From positions 930,001 through 994,000 of the forward strand of contig NZ_WFKL01000001.1 of assembly GCF_009208105.1 (NCBI RefSeq): a DNA stretch of 64,000 nt, in the 5' to 3' direction. Origin of the DNA: Rouxiella sp. S1S-2 (GTDB taxonomy: Bacteria > Pseudomonadota > Gammaproteobacteria > Enterobacterales > Enterobacteriaceae). The notes beneath the pieces are model-generated. The model did not search any database. It was not told the DNA's origin and worked only from the letters and a program-made list of their open reading frames with translations. Of this stretch, positions 8,928 through 20,124 are shown in pieces (positions within the stretch are counted from its first letter, which is position 1; each line of letters starts with the position of its first letter). The position numbers and the translations under genes are program-made.

Positions 8928-9662
8928 TCACTGTCCGCTAATCAGCCCGTCCATCACCGATTCGGCATCTAGATCCACAAGGAAGCAGACTAACGTAGTA
9001 TTACCCGTTGATTCTATTGATGATAAGTTTACGTTGCCTCCGCTTATTGCATCGCCTTTGTAAAGCATATTTCTCTCAACCTCAATCTCGCCGTCCATGA
9101 CATATAAAAACTGAGCAAAACCTTCGCGTTGCGGAGCCTCGGTTTTATCATTGTGCTCAAGACGAATGTCATAAACATAAACCGCCTGACGTATTTCCAG
9201 CGGCGCATCTTCGCCTTCGGGTCCGGCCAGTAGCGTCCACTGATTGGTTTTGATGCCTTCAGGGCGATTCATAAACTGCGTGCGACCTTCAAGATTTGCC
9301 AGACGCGGGCGGATAAAAATTTGCAACATTTCGGTCGCAACCAGAGGCGTGGACTCTTCATGCCAAAAACTTTCGCCAGCGTTCATCATCATCAGCTTTT
9401 TCAACGACAGCGGCGTGCGATTGCCGTTTGAATCCTCATGCACCATCGATCCCTGCCAGACATAGCTGAGGATTTCATCATTGACGTGTTGATGCATGCT
9501 GACCATCGTACCCATTTGCAGATTCGCATGGTCGATAACGCTCAACGGCCCAAATGCGTCGTCATTACGTTCAGGTAGGATCTTCCCAGGGCGCATTCGA
9601 CGTATCTTGAAAGGGCCATATTCAAAGGTCGATTTCGGTTCCGCGCGCAGTACGTTAAACAT
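8928..9662 (-). CDS. Pirin-family bicupin protein
   Basis: A 244-residue protein with the two tandem cupin domains of the pirin family. The N-terminal cupin contains the metal-ligand segment MHQHVNDEILSYVWQG and a downstream WHEES, and the second cupin follows (YVYDIRLEHNDK, LYVMDGEIEVE, KGDAISGG). Pirins bind Fe and some act as quercetin dioxygenases or redox sensors; which applies here is unknown. Length fits the family. The ATG follows GGGAG. It is transcribed towards the SDR gene and away from cho. Confidence 0.85.
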   Translation of the reverse strand: MFNVLRAEPKSTFEYGPFKIRRMRPGKILPERNDDAFGPLSVIDHANLQMGTMVSMHQHVNDEILSYVWQGSMVHEDSNGNRTPLSLKKLMMMNAGESFWHEESTPLVATEMLQIFIRPRLANLEGRTQFMNRPEGIKTNQWTLLAGPEGEDAPLEIRQAVYVYDIRLEHNDKTEAPQREGFAQFLYVMDGEIEVERNMLYKGDAISGGNVNLSSIESTGNTTLVCFLVDLDAESVMDGLISGQ

Positions 9663-9798
9663 TTTTTACTCCCTCGGCATAGGGTGAACACGGTGATCCC
9701 GTGCACTTGGAATAAGCATCATGGCAGCATAATGGCGAATTTTCCTGTAGCGGGTGAGTTTGCAGAGACGCTCGGCGTGACAAATGGAGTATTGATGG

Positions 9799-9814
9799 CT
9801 GTATAAATATTCAG
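9799..9814 (+). promoter_or_regulatory. LexA (SOS) box of cho
   Basis: CTGTATAAATATTCAG matches the LexA consensus CTGT-N8-ACAG at seven of the eight fixed positions. It ends 11 bp before the TTG start of cho. E. coli cho is LexA-controlled, so this site is expected here. Confidence 0.75.
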
Positions 9815-9825
9815 TATCATCAACG

Positions 9826-10710
9826 TTGTCTATTTTTTATTCGGTAACGCCTCGCTGTTTTAGTGTCCTTATGCAAAACGAAAATACCCTGCTTTATCAG
9901 TATCCTGAACATCTGCGTCATACGCTCGATACGCTGCCCTCACGCAGCGGCGTGTACGTTTTTTACGGTTTGGACCACACCTTTCCACTGTATATCGGCA
10001 AAAGTGTGAACATTCGCAGCCGTGTGCAGGCGCACTTTCGAACGGCCGCCGAAGCCAAACTGTTACGCATGACCAGCAGCATTAATTATTTTGAAACCGT
10101 GGGTGAAATTGGCGCTTTACTGCTTGAATCACAAATGATTAAACAGCAGCGGCCGCTGTTTAATAAACGCCTACGCGTGACGCGTAAACTCTGTTCCCTG
10201 CAAGTGAGCGACGGCACGACGCGGGTCATTTTTAGTAATGAAACGGATTTTTCAACTGCCGATGACCTGTTTGGATTATTTAAAACCAAAATGGCGGCTA
10301 TTGAGAAATTAAGGGAAATCGCCGATCAGGAACGGCTTTGCTACGGCGCACTGGGGCTAGAAAAATTGTCGGCCAAGAGAGCCTGTTTTCGCTATTCGTT
10401 AGGTCGCTGTGCGGGTGTTTGCTGCGAAAAAGAGTCGCTTGAGGCTCACCAGCTGCGGCTAAAAAGCGCGCTGGAAGCGATGAGGATTCGAAGCTGGCCC
10501 TATCCGGGGCGCATCGCGATTGAAGAAAAATCAGAGCAGCGGACCGAATATCACGTGCTGAATAACTGGTTTTATTTAGGTACGGTTAGCACTCTCGACG
10601 CCGCTAAAGAGGTGAATATCGCGCCTCCGCACTTCGATCGCGACAGCTACAAGATACTGTGTCAGCACGTATTGAAGCACAAGGGGTTGGCGATCACGCT
10701 GCTCGATTAA
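9826..10710 (+). CDS. cho: Excinuclease Cho (UvrC homologue)
   Basis: An SOS-induced endonuclease that makes the 3' incision at UvrB-bound bulky lesions that UvrC handles poorly. It has 294 residues against 295 in E. coli. The GIY-YIG nuclease domain is complete: GVYVF at 42-46, PLYIGKSVNIRSR at 54-65 and the catalytic glutamate in GALLLE (Glu100). A Cys cluster (CFRYSLGRCAGVCC) follows, and there is no UvrB-binding or HhH2 domain, as expected for Cho. The start is probably the TTG at 9826, because similarity to E. coli Cho (TPR near the N-terminus) begins upstream of the ATG at 9871; the latter remains possible. A LexA box lies immediately upstream. Confidence 0.93.
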   Translation: MSIFYSVTPRCFSVLMQNENTLLYQYPEHLRHTLDTLPSRSGVYVFYGLDHTFPLYIGKSVNIRSRVQAHFRTAAEAKLLRMTSSINYFETVGEIGALLLESQMIKQQRPLFNKRLRVTRKLCSLQVSDGTTRVIFSNETDFSTADDLFGLFKTKMAAIEKLREIADQERLCYGALGLEKLSAKRACFRYSLGRCAGVCCEKESLEAHQLRLKSALEAMRIRSWPYPGRIAIEEKSEQRTEYHVLNNWFYLGTVSTLDAAKEVNIAPPHFDRDSYKILCQHVLKHKGLAITLLD

Positions 10711-10725
10711 CCCCTCGTTAAGCCT

Positions 10726-11145
10726 TTAGCCTTTGGATAATGCCTTAAGTGCCGCAATACCTTGGGTTTCAATCAGCGTTTGCAGTGGTGAAAAGAGTGG
10801 GGCGGGCAGTTCATCAAGATGAAACCAGTGCCAGCCTTCACATTTTTCCGGCTCCAATACGGCAGGTTCCCCGACTGCCGTGCCGCTGTACATAAACAGC
10901 GTGATGTAGTGCTTGCCAACGTCGTGGAACACATTGCTGACATAAGGTCCGGCGTGCAGTTCTCCAGTATCAAGACCGGTTTCTTCTGCCGTTTCACGCG
11001 TAGCACAGGCCTGTGGCGTTTCGCCAAATTCCAAGTGTCCGCCCGGTGCTGACCAGTCTCCTGCCCCGTGGCTGCCTCTTCGGCGGCCCAGCAGCAGTTT
11101 GCCCTCACGGAAAATGAGCACGCCAACGCCAATCTGTGGTGACAT
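10726..11145 (-). CDS. NUDIX hydrolase (NUDT15-like)
   Basis: A 139-residue nucleotide pyrophosphohydrolase. The complete Nudix box lies at residues 36-58 (GHLEFGE, then RETAEETGL with Arg50, Glu51, Glu54 and Glu55), and the preceding LLLGRRRGSHGAGDWSAPGG is typical of the NUDT15 subgroup, which cleaves nucleoside triphosphates and can sanitise oxidised or methylated nucleotides. The ATG follows AGGAG. It is convergent with cho and its stop is 15 bp from the cho stop. The actual substrate cannot be deduced. Confidence 0.88.
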   Translation of the reverse strand: MSPQIGVGVLIFREGKLLLGRRRGSHGAGDWSAPGGHLEFGETPQACATRETAEETGLDTGELHAGPYVSNVFHDVGKHYITLFMYSGTAVGEPAVLEPEKCEGWHWFHLDELPAPLFSPLQTLIETQGIAALKALSKG

Positions 11146-11270
11146 AAAAAATCTCCTGTTGTTTTAGAGATAATGCTTGGCTAAGCGTCCTCAAACAAGT
11201 TTCATTTACTGCGGTTGGCATGAATCTGGACGAACGAACTGAAATAGACTCCGCTACGCTTAATTCACAC

Positions 11271-13340
<2,070 letters not shown>

Positions 13341-13344
<4 letters not shown>

Positions 13345-14639
13345 GATACGTGCTCCTTGACAGTTGGCTGGCAGGCATCGGCATAATCCGTCAGCACTTC
13401 ACTGATTTTGTGTATAACCCAATCCTGGGGATCGGAAGAAAGCGTGCCGGCGTTGATAGCGCGGGCCTGTTCAGGCAGATATTGGCTGAGCAATGCCAGC
13501 GGAACCGGATTTTTTCGCAGATTGTCCAGCATGTGGTCAACCGCCTGTGAAACTTCAGGCAGCGGCCAGTAATAACGCACGCGGTCACTGAGGCTGTATT
13601 GTCGATACAGGTGTTGCTGATGCGGTTTACCCGGATAGTAGCGGCGCCACTGCTCGGGGCGCTCACACATCACCTGTTCCAGCGTGGAACATAGGTGTGA
13701 AGCCTGATGCTCTCCCAGCCATTCCCGCTCAATGTGGTCGAGAGCAAACAGCGCCTCGCGCAGGGCAAACGTCAGGGCAGGGCCGACTTTGAGAATGGCA
13801 AAGTGGTCGCGCACCAGTTGGCGATAAGCCTGCGGGGGCTGGTAATCGGTGGAGTGAGCCTCATATACCAGCGTCGGCCAACTCTCGATAAAACGGGTCA
13901 ACTGGCGCGCACGTTCCGGCTGATAGTGTTCAACGCTGTGGTTATCAAATTCAACGCCAGGCTGGACGACTAACGCGATCACTCGAGGCCAAACCGAGGC
14001 CAGACCCTGCGCCATCCAGGCACTGCGGTGCACGCCGAGTGTGGTTTCAACCGCCTCTGGCGTAGTGACGTGCATGCCTTCCTCCAGCTCACCCTGTGCG
14101 CCGCCCGGTACCGGCACTTCAGTGCCAATCACGTACACCGGTGCTTCTCCGCCGTGCAGCTGCCAGTTTTTTTCCGCGATGGCGCAAAGGCGTGCGGCAC
14201 GCTGAGCCACCTGTTCGTCGCCGAGCGGGAAAGGGTCTCCGGCGCATGACATTGAACAGTCGAGGTGAATTTTGCGAAAACCGGCGGCGATGTAATCGGC
14301 AATCAGCGTGTCGGCCAGCGCCATCGCCTGTTCTGCGTCTTTATCCTGCCAGGCATTGGGGCCAAGATGATCGCCGCCGAGCCAGACGCGCTCGCGCGCT
14401 AAACCCAGCGCATCGGCCTGCTGCCAGACAGCATCACGAAACTGATGCGGCTGCATACCGGTATAGCCACCAAACTGATTGACCTGATTCGAGGTCGCCT
14501 CAATTAACACCGCGCTATCCCGCTGTAGCGCCTGACGCAGCGCGGCCTCTATTACCCAAGGATGCGCCGAGCAGACAGAGAACACGCCCACCGGTTCCCC
14601 GGATTTGTGGCGTTGGATCAGCGAAAGTAGTTGTTGCAT
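13341..14639 (-). CDS. kbaZ: Tagatose-1,6-bisphosphate aldolase, non-catalytic subunit
   Basis: The 432-residue partner that stabilises KbaY and is needed for full aldolase activity. The family signatures are GVFSVCSAHPWVIEAALRQA near the N-terminus, EATSNQVNQFGGYTGM, and FRKIHLDCSMSCAGD. GatZ is the galactitol paralogue; the neighbouring agaS and agaR favour KbaZ. It is the first gene after agaR on the minus strand (50 bp gap) and carries AAGGAG before its ATG. It overlaps agaS by four bases. Confidence 0.92.
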
Positions 14640-14689
14640 GAAAACTCCTTAACAGGATGGTCGACTGACAGAATGTTCGATAGATTGCT

Positions 14690-15460
14690 TTAGCTGTCGG
14701 CGATGATCACCTCGACGCCTAAATTGTGCAGCGACCGGCGGTACTCGTCGGGAATGCCGCTGTCGGTCACCAGCTTTTGGATCTGCCCAATTTCACGGAT
14801 CATGCAGAAGCTGGTGCGGCCAAACTTGCTGGCATCCGCCACGGCAATCACTTCACGCGCAACGTCACACATTGCGCGATTGAGCTGCGCTTCTCCTGGA
14901 TTGGGCGTGGTAATGCCGCTGACCAGATCAAAACCGTCTACACCTAAAAACAGCTTGTCGAAACGGTATTGGCGAATGTGCTGCTCGGCCGAGGGCCCAT
15001 AAAGCGACCATGATTTGCGCCTGACGCTGCCGCCTATCACCATCAAATCCACCTGCTCGTTGCTGGCTAATTCAAAGGCAATGTTGAGTGCATTAGTCAT
15101 CACCACCAGTTCCTGCTTGCCCTGCAACTGAGGCACCATCTGGCTGATGGTGGAACCGGAATCAAGAATGATGGAATCTCCATCGTTGACCAGCGCGGCG
15201 GCGGCACAGGCGATGGTGTATTTCACGTCGCGATTGATACGACCTTTGTCCTGCAGCGGGCGGTCAAACACGAACTGTTTGTTAAGCTTGGCGCCGCCGT
15301 ACGCGCGAACGGCACAGCCACTTTTTTCCAGATAACGCAAATCGTTACGAATGGTCACGCTCGACACGTCGTATTGCCCGCTAAGATCTTCAACCCGCAC
15401 CGACCCTTCACGACACAGCTGGTCGATAATTAACTCTCGACGTTTTAGCGTATTAATCAT
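14690..15460 (-). CDS. agaR: DeoR-family repressor AgaR
   Basis: A 256-residue transcriptional regulator. The N-terminal winged helix-turn-helix (RRELIIDQLCREGSVRVEDL, then SSVTIRNDLRYLE) is followed by the DeoR sugar-phosphate-sensing domain (DGDSIILDSGST, VMTNALNIA, MVIGGSVRRKS, FLGVDGFD). It aligns throughout with E. coli AgaR, which represses the GalNAc/galactosamine genes until a sugar-phosphate inducer appears. It heads the kbaZ-agaS-kbaY transcript. The upstream interval carries five CTTTCG/CGAAAG hexamers, probable operators for itself and perhaps for co-regulation with the ABC transporter operon. Confidence 0.9.
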   Translation of the reverse strand: MINTLKRRELIIDQLCREGSVRVEDLSGQYDVSSVTIRNDLRYLEKSGCAVRAYGGAKLNKQFVFDRPLQDKGRINRDVKYTIACAAAALVNDGDSIILDSGSTISQMVPQLQGKQELVVMTNALNIAFELASNEQVDLMVIGGSVRRKSWSLYGPSAEQHIRQYRFDKLFLGVDGFDLVSGITTPNPGEAQLNRAMCDVAREVIAVADASKFGRTSFCMIREIGQIQKLVTDSGIPDEYRRSLHNLGVEVIIADS

Positions 15461-15802
15461 TGGCGTTTACACTCCCGAGGCAGCGGTGCTGTTTCTGCTT
15501 ACGTTAATTTTGCTGCTTTCGGTGTTTCGAGGTGATTACACCAAACGCAACACCGAAAATCAACGTCATTTTTTTACAATAAATCCTTATATATCATAAA
15601 GTTAATCATTATTTTCTTTCGTTTTGCTCTGAACCGAAAGACCGCAAGAATGAGTGAAAACCTTTAAAACGGTTATTTTTCAGCGCTTCTTTCGGTTTCC
15701 CTACGCACTATTTTTTTAAACAGTGAAAGGGCGTAATTAACGGAATACTTTTTATCTTTCGCTTATTTGATGAAAAATATTTCGGCCATGGTCCACGCTC
15801 GG
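15461..15802. promoter_or_regulatory. agaR upstream region with repeated CTTTCG operator-like motifs
   Basis: A 342-bp gene-free interval between agaR and the end of the transporter operon. CTTTCG or its complement occurs at 15516, 15616, 15635, 15689 and 15756, several in the longer form CTTTCGTTTTG or CTTTCGGTTTC. About 0.2 copies would be expected by chance in random sequence of this length. The form fits the TTTCRTTTY-type element reported for E. coli AgaR, so these are likely AgaR operators and this is the promoter region of agaR-kbaZ-agaS-kbaY. Confidence 0.6.
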
Positions 15803-16702
15803 CTAATGGTGGAGCAGGGCCGCGCCGCGTACGCCGCTGCTGTCGCCAAATACCGGCGGCAAAATAGCCGCGGGGTTGCTGTGAGCGAATAACCAGCCGC
15901 GCATTGCCTGTGGCAGCAGTTGGTAAATCTCGGGTATGTTCGACAGGCCGCCGCCGAAAACAAACGCGTCAACGTCGAGCATCAGCTGCAGGCTGGCCAG
16001 TGCGCTGGCGAGAATATCGATATAAAGAGTGAACAGCCGTGCGGCCAGCGGACAGCCTTGCCGATAGTGCATCAGCAGTTCTGGCACGCTGGTGGCCGGA
16101 TGGTTAACATGCTGGCTCAGCGCCATCAGTCCACGGCCAGAAACGTAGCGTTCAAAGCAGCCGGTCAATCCGCAGGTACAGGTGAACAGCGGCAGGTCAT
16201 AGCGCTGTACCAGCTGCGCCGAAATAGGCGTGTGTCCCCATTCGCCCGCCAGCCCGTTTTTCCCCTTGTACAGATGCTTGTTAAGCACCAGACCGCCACC
16301 TGCACCGGTGCCGATAATCACACCAAAAACAATGTCATGACCGCGAGTTTGTTCAGTACTGGCTTCTGAAAGTGCAAAGCAGCGGCAGTCGTTTTCAATC
16401 GCCACTGGCCGCTCCAGCGTATGGGTGAGGTCATCCTCCAGGCAGTGGCCCGACAGGCACGGAACGTTAACCGAAAGTTGCCGATGGCTCACCGGGTCTG
16501 TTACACCGGGCAGGCCGATGCCGATGCTGCCTCGCGTGTGCAGCGTCATGTCAGCCTGCGCGACCAGCGTTTTGACACAGTTCAGAAACTGCTGATAGTC
16601 TCCGGTCGGCGTATTGACCCGCTGGCAAAAAACCTGGTTAAGGCGGTCATCAAAGGCCGCCATTTCAATTTTTGTGCCGCCAATATCAAATCCATAGCGC
16701 AT
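15803..16702 (-). CDS. ROK-family sugar kinase, probable amino-sugar kinase
   Basis: A 299-residue cytoplasmic hexokinase of the ROK family, closest in appearance to E. coli NagK (N-acetylglucosamine kinase, about 303 residues). ATP site DIGGTK at 6-11; catalytic Asp105 in END (103-105); substrate contacts Glu154 and His157 in GEWGH; zinc motif CTCGLTGC (175-182). It has no helix-turn-helix, so it is a kinase and not a ROK repressor. It is the last gene of the minus-strand operon that begins with the sugar-binding protein. Because an ABC importer brings in unphosphorylated sugar, a kinase is needed, and GalNAc is the likely substrate given agaS and GH123 nearby (inference); GlcNAc or galactosamine are alternatives. 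Confidence 0.85.
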   Translation of the reverse strand: MRYGFDIGGTKIEMAAFDDRLNQVFCQRVNTPTGDYQQFLNCVKTLVAQADMTLHTRGSIGIGLPGVTDPVSHRQLSVNVPCLSGHCLEDDLTHTLERPVAIENDCRCFALSEASTEQTRGHDIVFGVIIGTGAGGGLVLNKHLYKGKNGLAGEWGHTPISAQLVQRYDLPLFTCTCGLTGCFERYVSGRGLMALSQHVNHPATSVPELLMHYRQGCPLAARLFTLYIDILASALASLQLMLDVDAFVFGGGLSNIPEIYQLLPQAMRGWLFAHSNPAAILPPVFGDSSGVRGAALLHH

Positions 16703-16719
16703 CAGTGCTCTCCTTGGGA

Positions 16720-18021
16720 TCAGGCCGAATGGACAGCGATAACGGCCCCTTCGCGGCGCGCGCGTTCGGCAGCGAAAACCATTAAATGGCTTTCCAGCGT
16801 CTCTTTAGGACCGGAGAGGATCTGGCTGGCGTCGTTGCGTCGAACGGCGTCGATAAAGTGTGCCATCAGGTAGTAATCACCGCCGCCGTGGCCGCTCATG
16901 GTGCTGCTTTGCGCCGGACCGATGTCGTCGATGTCTTCTACGTCGTACACCTTTTCGCTGTCGTCGATAAACGAGGTGATGCGGATAAAGCGACCGTCAC
17001 CCTCCAGCGTGCCGTGGCTACCGAAAAGCTGTGTTTTGCGGTCTTCGTGGCGAGTGAAGGCGGTCATGGTGAAAGAGGCCGTCTTGCCGCCGGCGAACTG
17101 AATGTTGACCACCTGATGGTCGACCACGTTATTGTCACAGCGATAAACGCAGCGGCCGTACTGACCGTGGCGCAGGGCGGCAATCAGATTTTCCTGGCTG
17201 ACTTCCGGCGTCAGCACGCGCAAAAAACCCTGCGTGGATTTGTGGGTATCGCCAAGATAGATTTTTTTGGCCGAATAGGGACACGTGGCTTCTACGCGAC
17301 AGTCGAGGCAGTTATCGGCGGCATCGGCCGGTTGATTCTCGGCGCGGAAATGACGCAGGCCGCCAAACGAGCTGACCTGCTCGCACGGGGTATCCATGAT
17401 GTAGCGGATCCAATCGATATCGTGGCAAGATTTCTGCAATAGCATCGAGGCCGACTGCTGGTCGTTGCGCCAGTTGCCGCGCACGAAAGAGTGGGCCTGA
17501 TGCCAATAACCCACCGGTTCCAGATGCTGCATGCTGATCACGTCGCCAATCACCTTGTCGCGCAGCAGCTGTTTGAGTTTCTGGGTGTAGCGCGTGTAGC
17601 GCAGCACGTGGCCTACCGAGAAAATAACCCCCGCACGCTGCACCGCCGCAACAATATCTTTGCACTCCTGGCTGTCGGGCGAGAGGGGTTTTTCCAGCAG
17701 CATATGATAGCCCTGCGCCGCAAAAGCCAGTGCCGGCTCGAGATGCATACTGTCCTGAGTACAAATCAGTACCGCGTCAGCCATTTTTACCGCGGCGGCC
17801 GCGTCTTTCCAGTCTTTGAACACGCCCTGTGGCGCGATGCCGTGCTGCTCGACAAACTGCTGCCGATAGGTATCACGCGGCTCGGCCACGGCGACAACGC
17901 GCATCAGTTCTGGATGTGCCAACGCGTAGCGTGAATAGATTTCACCTCGCGCACCGGCACCGACAACCAACACGCTCACGGGCTGAGTGGGCGTTAAAGC
18001 AGATGATGATGTAAACGACAT
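16720..18021 (-). CDS. Gfo/Idh/MocA-family NAD(P)-dependent protein
   Basis: A 433-residue protein with an N-terminal Rossmann fold (VLVVGAGARGE, residues 17-27; VAVAEP) and the conserved EKP of the family (110-112) in YHMLLEKPLSP. The C-terminal alpha/beta domain holds a Cys-rich insertion (NCLDC then CPYSAKKIYLG) and GHGGGDYYLM before its end, where simple sugar dehydrogenases of this family usually have none. The start at 18021 is chosen over a codon five residues upstream because GGAG sits seven bases ahead. It lies between the ABC ATPase and the ROK kinase, so it acts on the imported sugar. Some family members (GH109) cleave alpha-N-acetylgalactosaminides by an NAD-dependent redox mechanism; that role here is possible but unproven. 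Confidence 0.8.
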   Translation of the reverse strand: MSFTSSSALTPTQPVSVLVVGAGARGEIYSRYALAHPELMRVVAVAEPRDTYRQQFVEQHGIAPQGVFKDWKDAAAAVKMADAVLICTQDSMHLEPALAFAAQGYHMLLEKPLSPDSQECKDIVAAVQRAGVIFSVGHVLRYTRYTQKLKQLLRDKVIGDVISMQHLEPVGYWHQAHSFVRGNWRNDQQSASMLLQKSCHDIDWIRYIMDTPCEQVSSFGGLRHFRAENQPADAADNCLDCRVEATCPYSAKKIYLGDTHKSTQGFLRVLTPEVSQENLIAALRHGQYGRCVYRCDNNVVDHQVVNIQFAGGKTASFTMTAFTRHEDRKTQLFGSHGTLEGDGRFIRITSFIDDSEKVYDVEDIDDIGPAQSSTMSGHGGGDYYLMAHFIDAVRRNDASQILSGPKETLESHLMVFAAERARREGAVIAVHSA

Positions 18022-18063
18022 AAGGGTTCTCCACATTGCAAACTGTCAAAAGGGCCGTAACGT

Positions 18064-19185
18064 TTAGTGATGTTGTTTTAGATTTAGGCCAGTTTCTTTG
18101 TCGAACAGGTGTGCACGCTCGAGAGCAAAATCGAGCCAGATTTGTTCCCCCAGCAGCGGGTCCCAGTCATAGCGCGTCGCAACGCGGGTAATGAAACGAT
18201 AGCCGCCGATGTCGCAGTGCAGCAGCTCTTCATTGCCCATACGCTCGACGGTAACGATGGTGGCGGCAATGGCGTTTGCATGGCCCGCCTCAACCAGGCG
18301 CAAATACTCGGGGCGAATGCCGAGACACACTTCGCTGTGGTGATAGCCGCTAAGTTGTTGGTGCAGCTGAGGGGGAAGATTGAGCTGCGTACGCTCGCCG
18401 AGGCGCAGGCTGATGGAAAATCCCTGGCGAACCAGCGGCAGGTCATGCAGATTCATCGACGGACTGCCAATGAACTCAGCCACGAAGCGGTTGGCCGGTG
18501 AATGGTAGAGATTGACAGGTTTATCGACCTGCATGATTTGCCCACGGTTTAACACGCAGATGCGGTCACCCATGGTCATGGCTTCAACCTGGTCATGGGT
18601 GACGTAAATCATGGTGGCGCCTACGCCTTCTTTTTTAAGTTGATTATGTAAATCAATTAGCTGCACGCGCATCGAAACGCGCAGTTTGGCGTCAAGGTTT
18701 GATAAAGGTTCATCAAACAGAAAGACTTTTGGCTTGCGCACAATGGCGCGACCTACCGCCACGCGCTGGCATTGACCGCCCGAGAGTTGGCCCGGTTTAC
18801 GCTGCAGTAAATTGGTAATTTCCAGCTTTTCGGCGGCATTACGCACCCGACGGTCAATCTCTTGCTTACTCTCTTTGCCAATCAGGCTAAACGCCATGTT
18901 CTTGTAAACGGTCATATGGGGATAAAGCGCGTAGTTTTGAAACACCATGGCGATACCGCGATCCTTGGGCATGGTGTCGTTTACACACTGATTCTGAATG
19001 ATGATTTGCCCTTCACTCACGCTCTCGAGTCCGGCAATCATGCGCAGCAGTGTGGATTTGGCGCAGCCTGAAGGCCCGACAAACACCATAAATTCGCCGT
19101 CGCGGATCTCCAGATCAATGCCGTGAAGCGCTTTAAATCCGTTCGGATAAACTTTTTCAACGCTATGCAATTGTATTCCGCTCAT
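18064..19185 (-). CDS. Carbohydrate ABC transporter ATPase (MalK/UgpC type)
   Basis: A 373-residue ATPase for the two permeases upstream. Walker A is GPSGCAKST (37-45), with Ala replacing the usual final Gly of GxxGxGK; the rest of the loop is intact. Signature motif LSGGQ at 134-138, Walker B FLFDEP at 155-160, switch His in YVTHDQVEAM. A C-terminal TOBE/OB regulatory domain of about 130 residues follows (GIRPEYLRL), as in MalK. GGAGAG precedes the ATG. It is the fourth gene of the operon SBP-permease-permease-ATPase-Gfo-ROK. Confidence 0.92.
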   Translation of the reverse strand: MSGIQLHSVEKVYPNGFKALHGIDLEIRDGEFMVFVGPSGCAKSTLLRMIAGLESVSEGQIIIQNQCVNDTMPKDRGIAMVFQNYALYPHMTVYKNMAFSLIGKESKQEIDRRVRNAAEKLEITNLLQRKPGQLSGGQCQRVAVGRAIVRKPKVFLFDEPLSNLDAKLRVSMRVQLIDLHNQLKKEGVGATMIYVTHDQVEAMTMGDRICVLNRGQIMQVDKPVNLYHSPANRFVAEFIGSPSMNLHDLPLVRQGFSISLRLGERTQLNLPPQLHQQLSGYHHSEVCLGIRPEYLRLVEAGHANAIAATIVTVERMGNEELLHCDIGGYRFITRVATRYDWDPLLGEQIWLDFALERAHLFDKETGLNLKQHH

Positions 19186-19238
19186 CTAACTCTCCCCCCC
19201 TGCATCTTTCGGGGTGATAAGGTGATTAATAAAAGGGC

Positions 19239-20114
19239 TTAACCTTTGACGCCTGAACTGGCGATGCCCTGAATGAAATAGCGCTGAAACAGAATGAACA
19301 GCATCAGCATCGGGATAATGGCCATCAGCGCACCGGCCATCAGCATCGGATACTCCTCGCCCGCGCGGCTTGACAGCGACGCCAGACCCACGGGAAGCGT
19401 GAGTTTGTCGCTGCTGGTGTTGACGATCAGCGGCCACATCAGGTTGTTCCAGCTCCACAGGCCGTTGATGATGATGCAGGCCACGATCCCCGGGCGAATA
19501 AGCGGCAGCATAATGCGCCAGAAGATAGTGAAGTGGCTGTAGCCGTCCATCAGCGCGGCTTCTTCCATCTCTTTCGGCACGGCCATAAAGAACTGGCGCA
19601 GTAAAAAGGTGGCGTAGATGCTAAAGACGCCGGGAAGGATCATCCCGGTCAGGGTGTTGATCAGACCCAGCTTCTGCACCACTAAAAACTGCGGAATGAG
19701 AAACGCCTGACCGGGTACCATCAAAATTGAAATACACAGCACAAACACCACGTTGCGTCCGCGAAAGTGCAGGCGGGCAAAGCTGTAGGCGGCCATGGTA
19801 GCGATAGCCATTTGCAGCGTGACGGTGAAAAACGTCGACAGGATCGAATTTAGATAAAACCCGGTGAAGGGGATCTCGTGCAAAATACGCCCATAGGCCG
19901 AAAAGTTAGGGTGCGAAGGCAGCATCTGCAGTGGGATCTGGATGCTTTCGGCCTGAGTTTTAAGTGAAGTAATTAGCATCCACAGGAATGGCACCACCGA
20001 CGCCAGACTGGCGAGCAGCATGAAGGAATAGACAGCCCATTTTTGGGTGTCGAACCGCTTCGCCTGCGTGGCGCGGTGATGTAAGTCCTGAGTAGGGGTT
20101 GAAAATAGGCTCAT
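19239..20114 (-). CDS. Carbohydrate ABC transporter permease (MalG type)
   Basis: A 291-residue inner-membrane permease with six predicted membrane segments beginning at about residue 27 (VYSFMLLASLASVVPFLWML). The EAA loop that contacts the ATPase is EEAALMDGYSHFTIFWRIML. It ends in SGVKG, the conserved C-terminus of the MalG group. AGGAG precedes the ATG, which is 10 bp after the stop of the MalF-type permease. Confidence 0.92.
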   Translation of the reverse strand: MSLFSTPTQDLHHRATQAKRFDTQKWAVYSFMLLASLASVVPFLWMLITSLKTQAESIQIPLQMLPSHPNFSAYGRILHEIPFTGFYLNSILSTFFTVTLQMAIATMAAYSFARLHFRGRNVVFVLCISILMVPGQAFLIPQFLVVQKLGLINTLTGMILPGVFSIYATFLLRQFFMAVPKEMEEAALMDGYSHFTIFWRIMLPLIRPGIVACIIINGLWSWNNLMWPLIVNTSSDKLTLPVGLASLSSRAGEEYPMLMAGALMAIIPMLMLFILFQRYFIQGIASSGVKG

Positions 20115-20124
20115 TGAATGCTCC

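Noticed and set aside
14096..14482. 128-codon and similar frames opposite kbaZ, agaS, gcd and mltC
   Set aside because: Antisense shadows of high-GC coding regions without start signals or homology.
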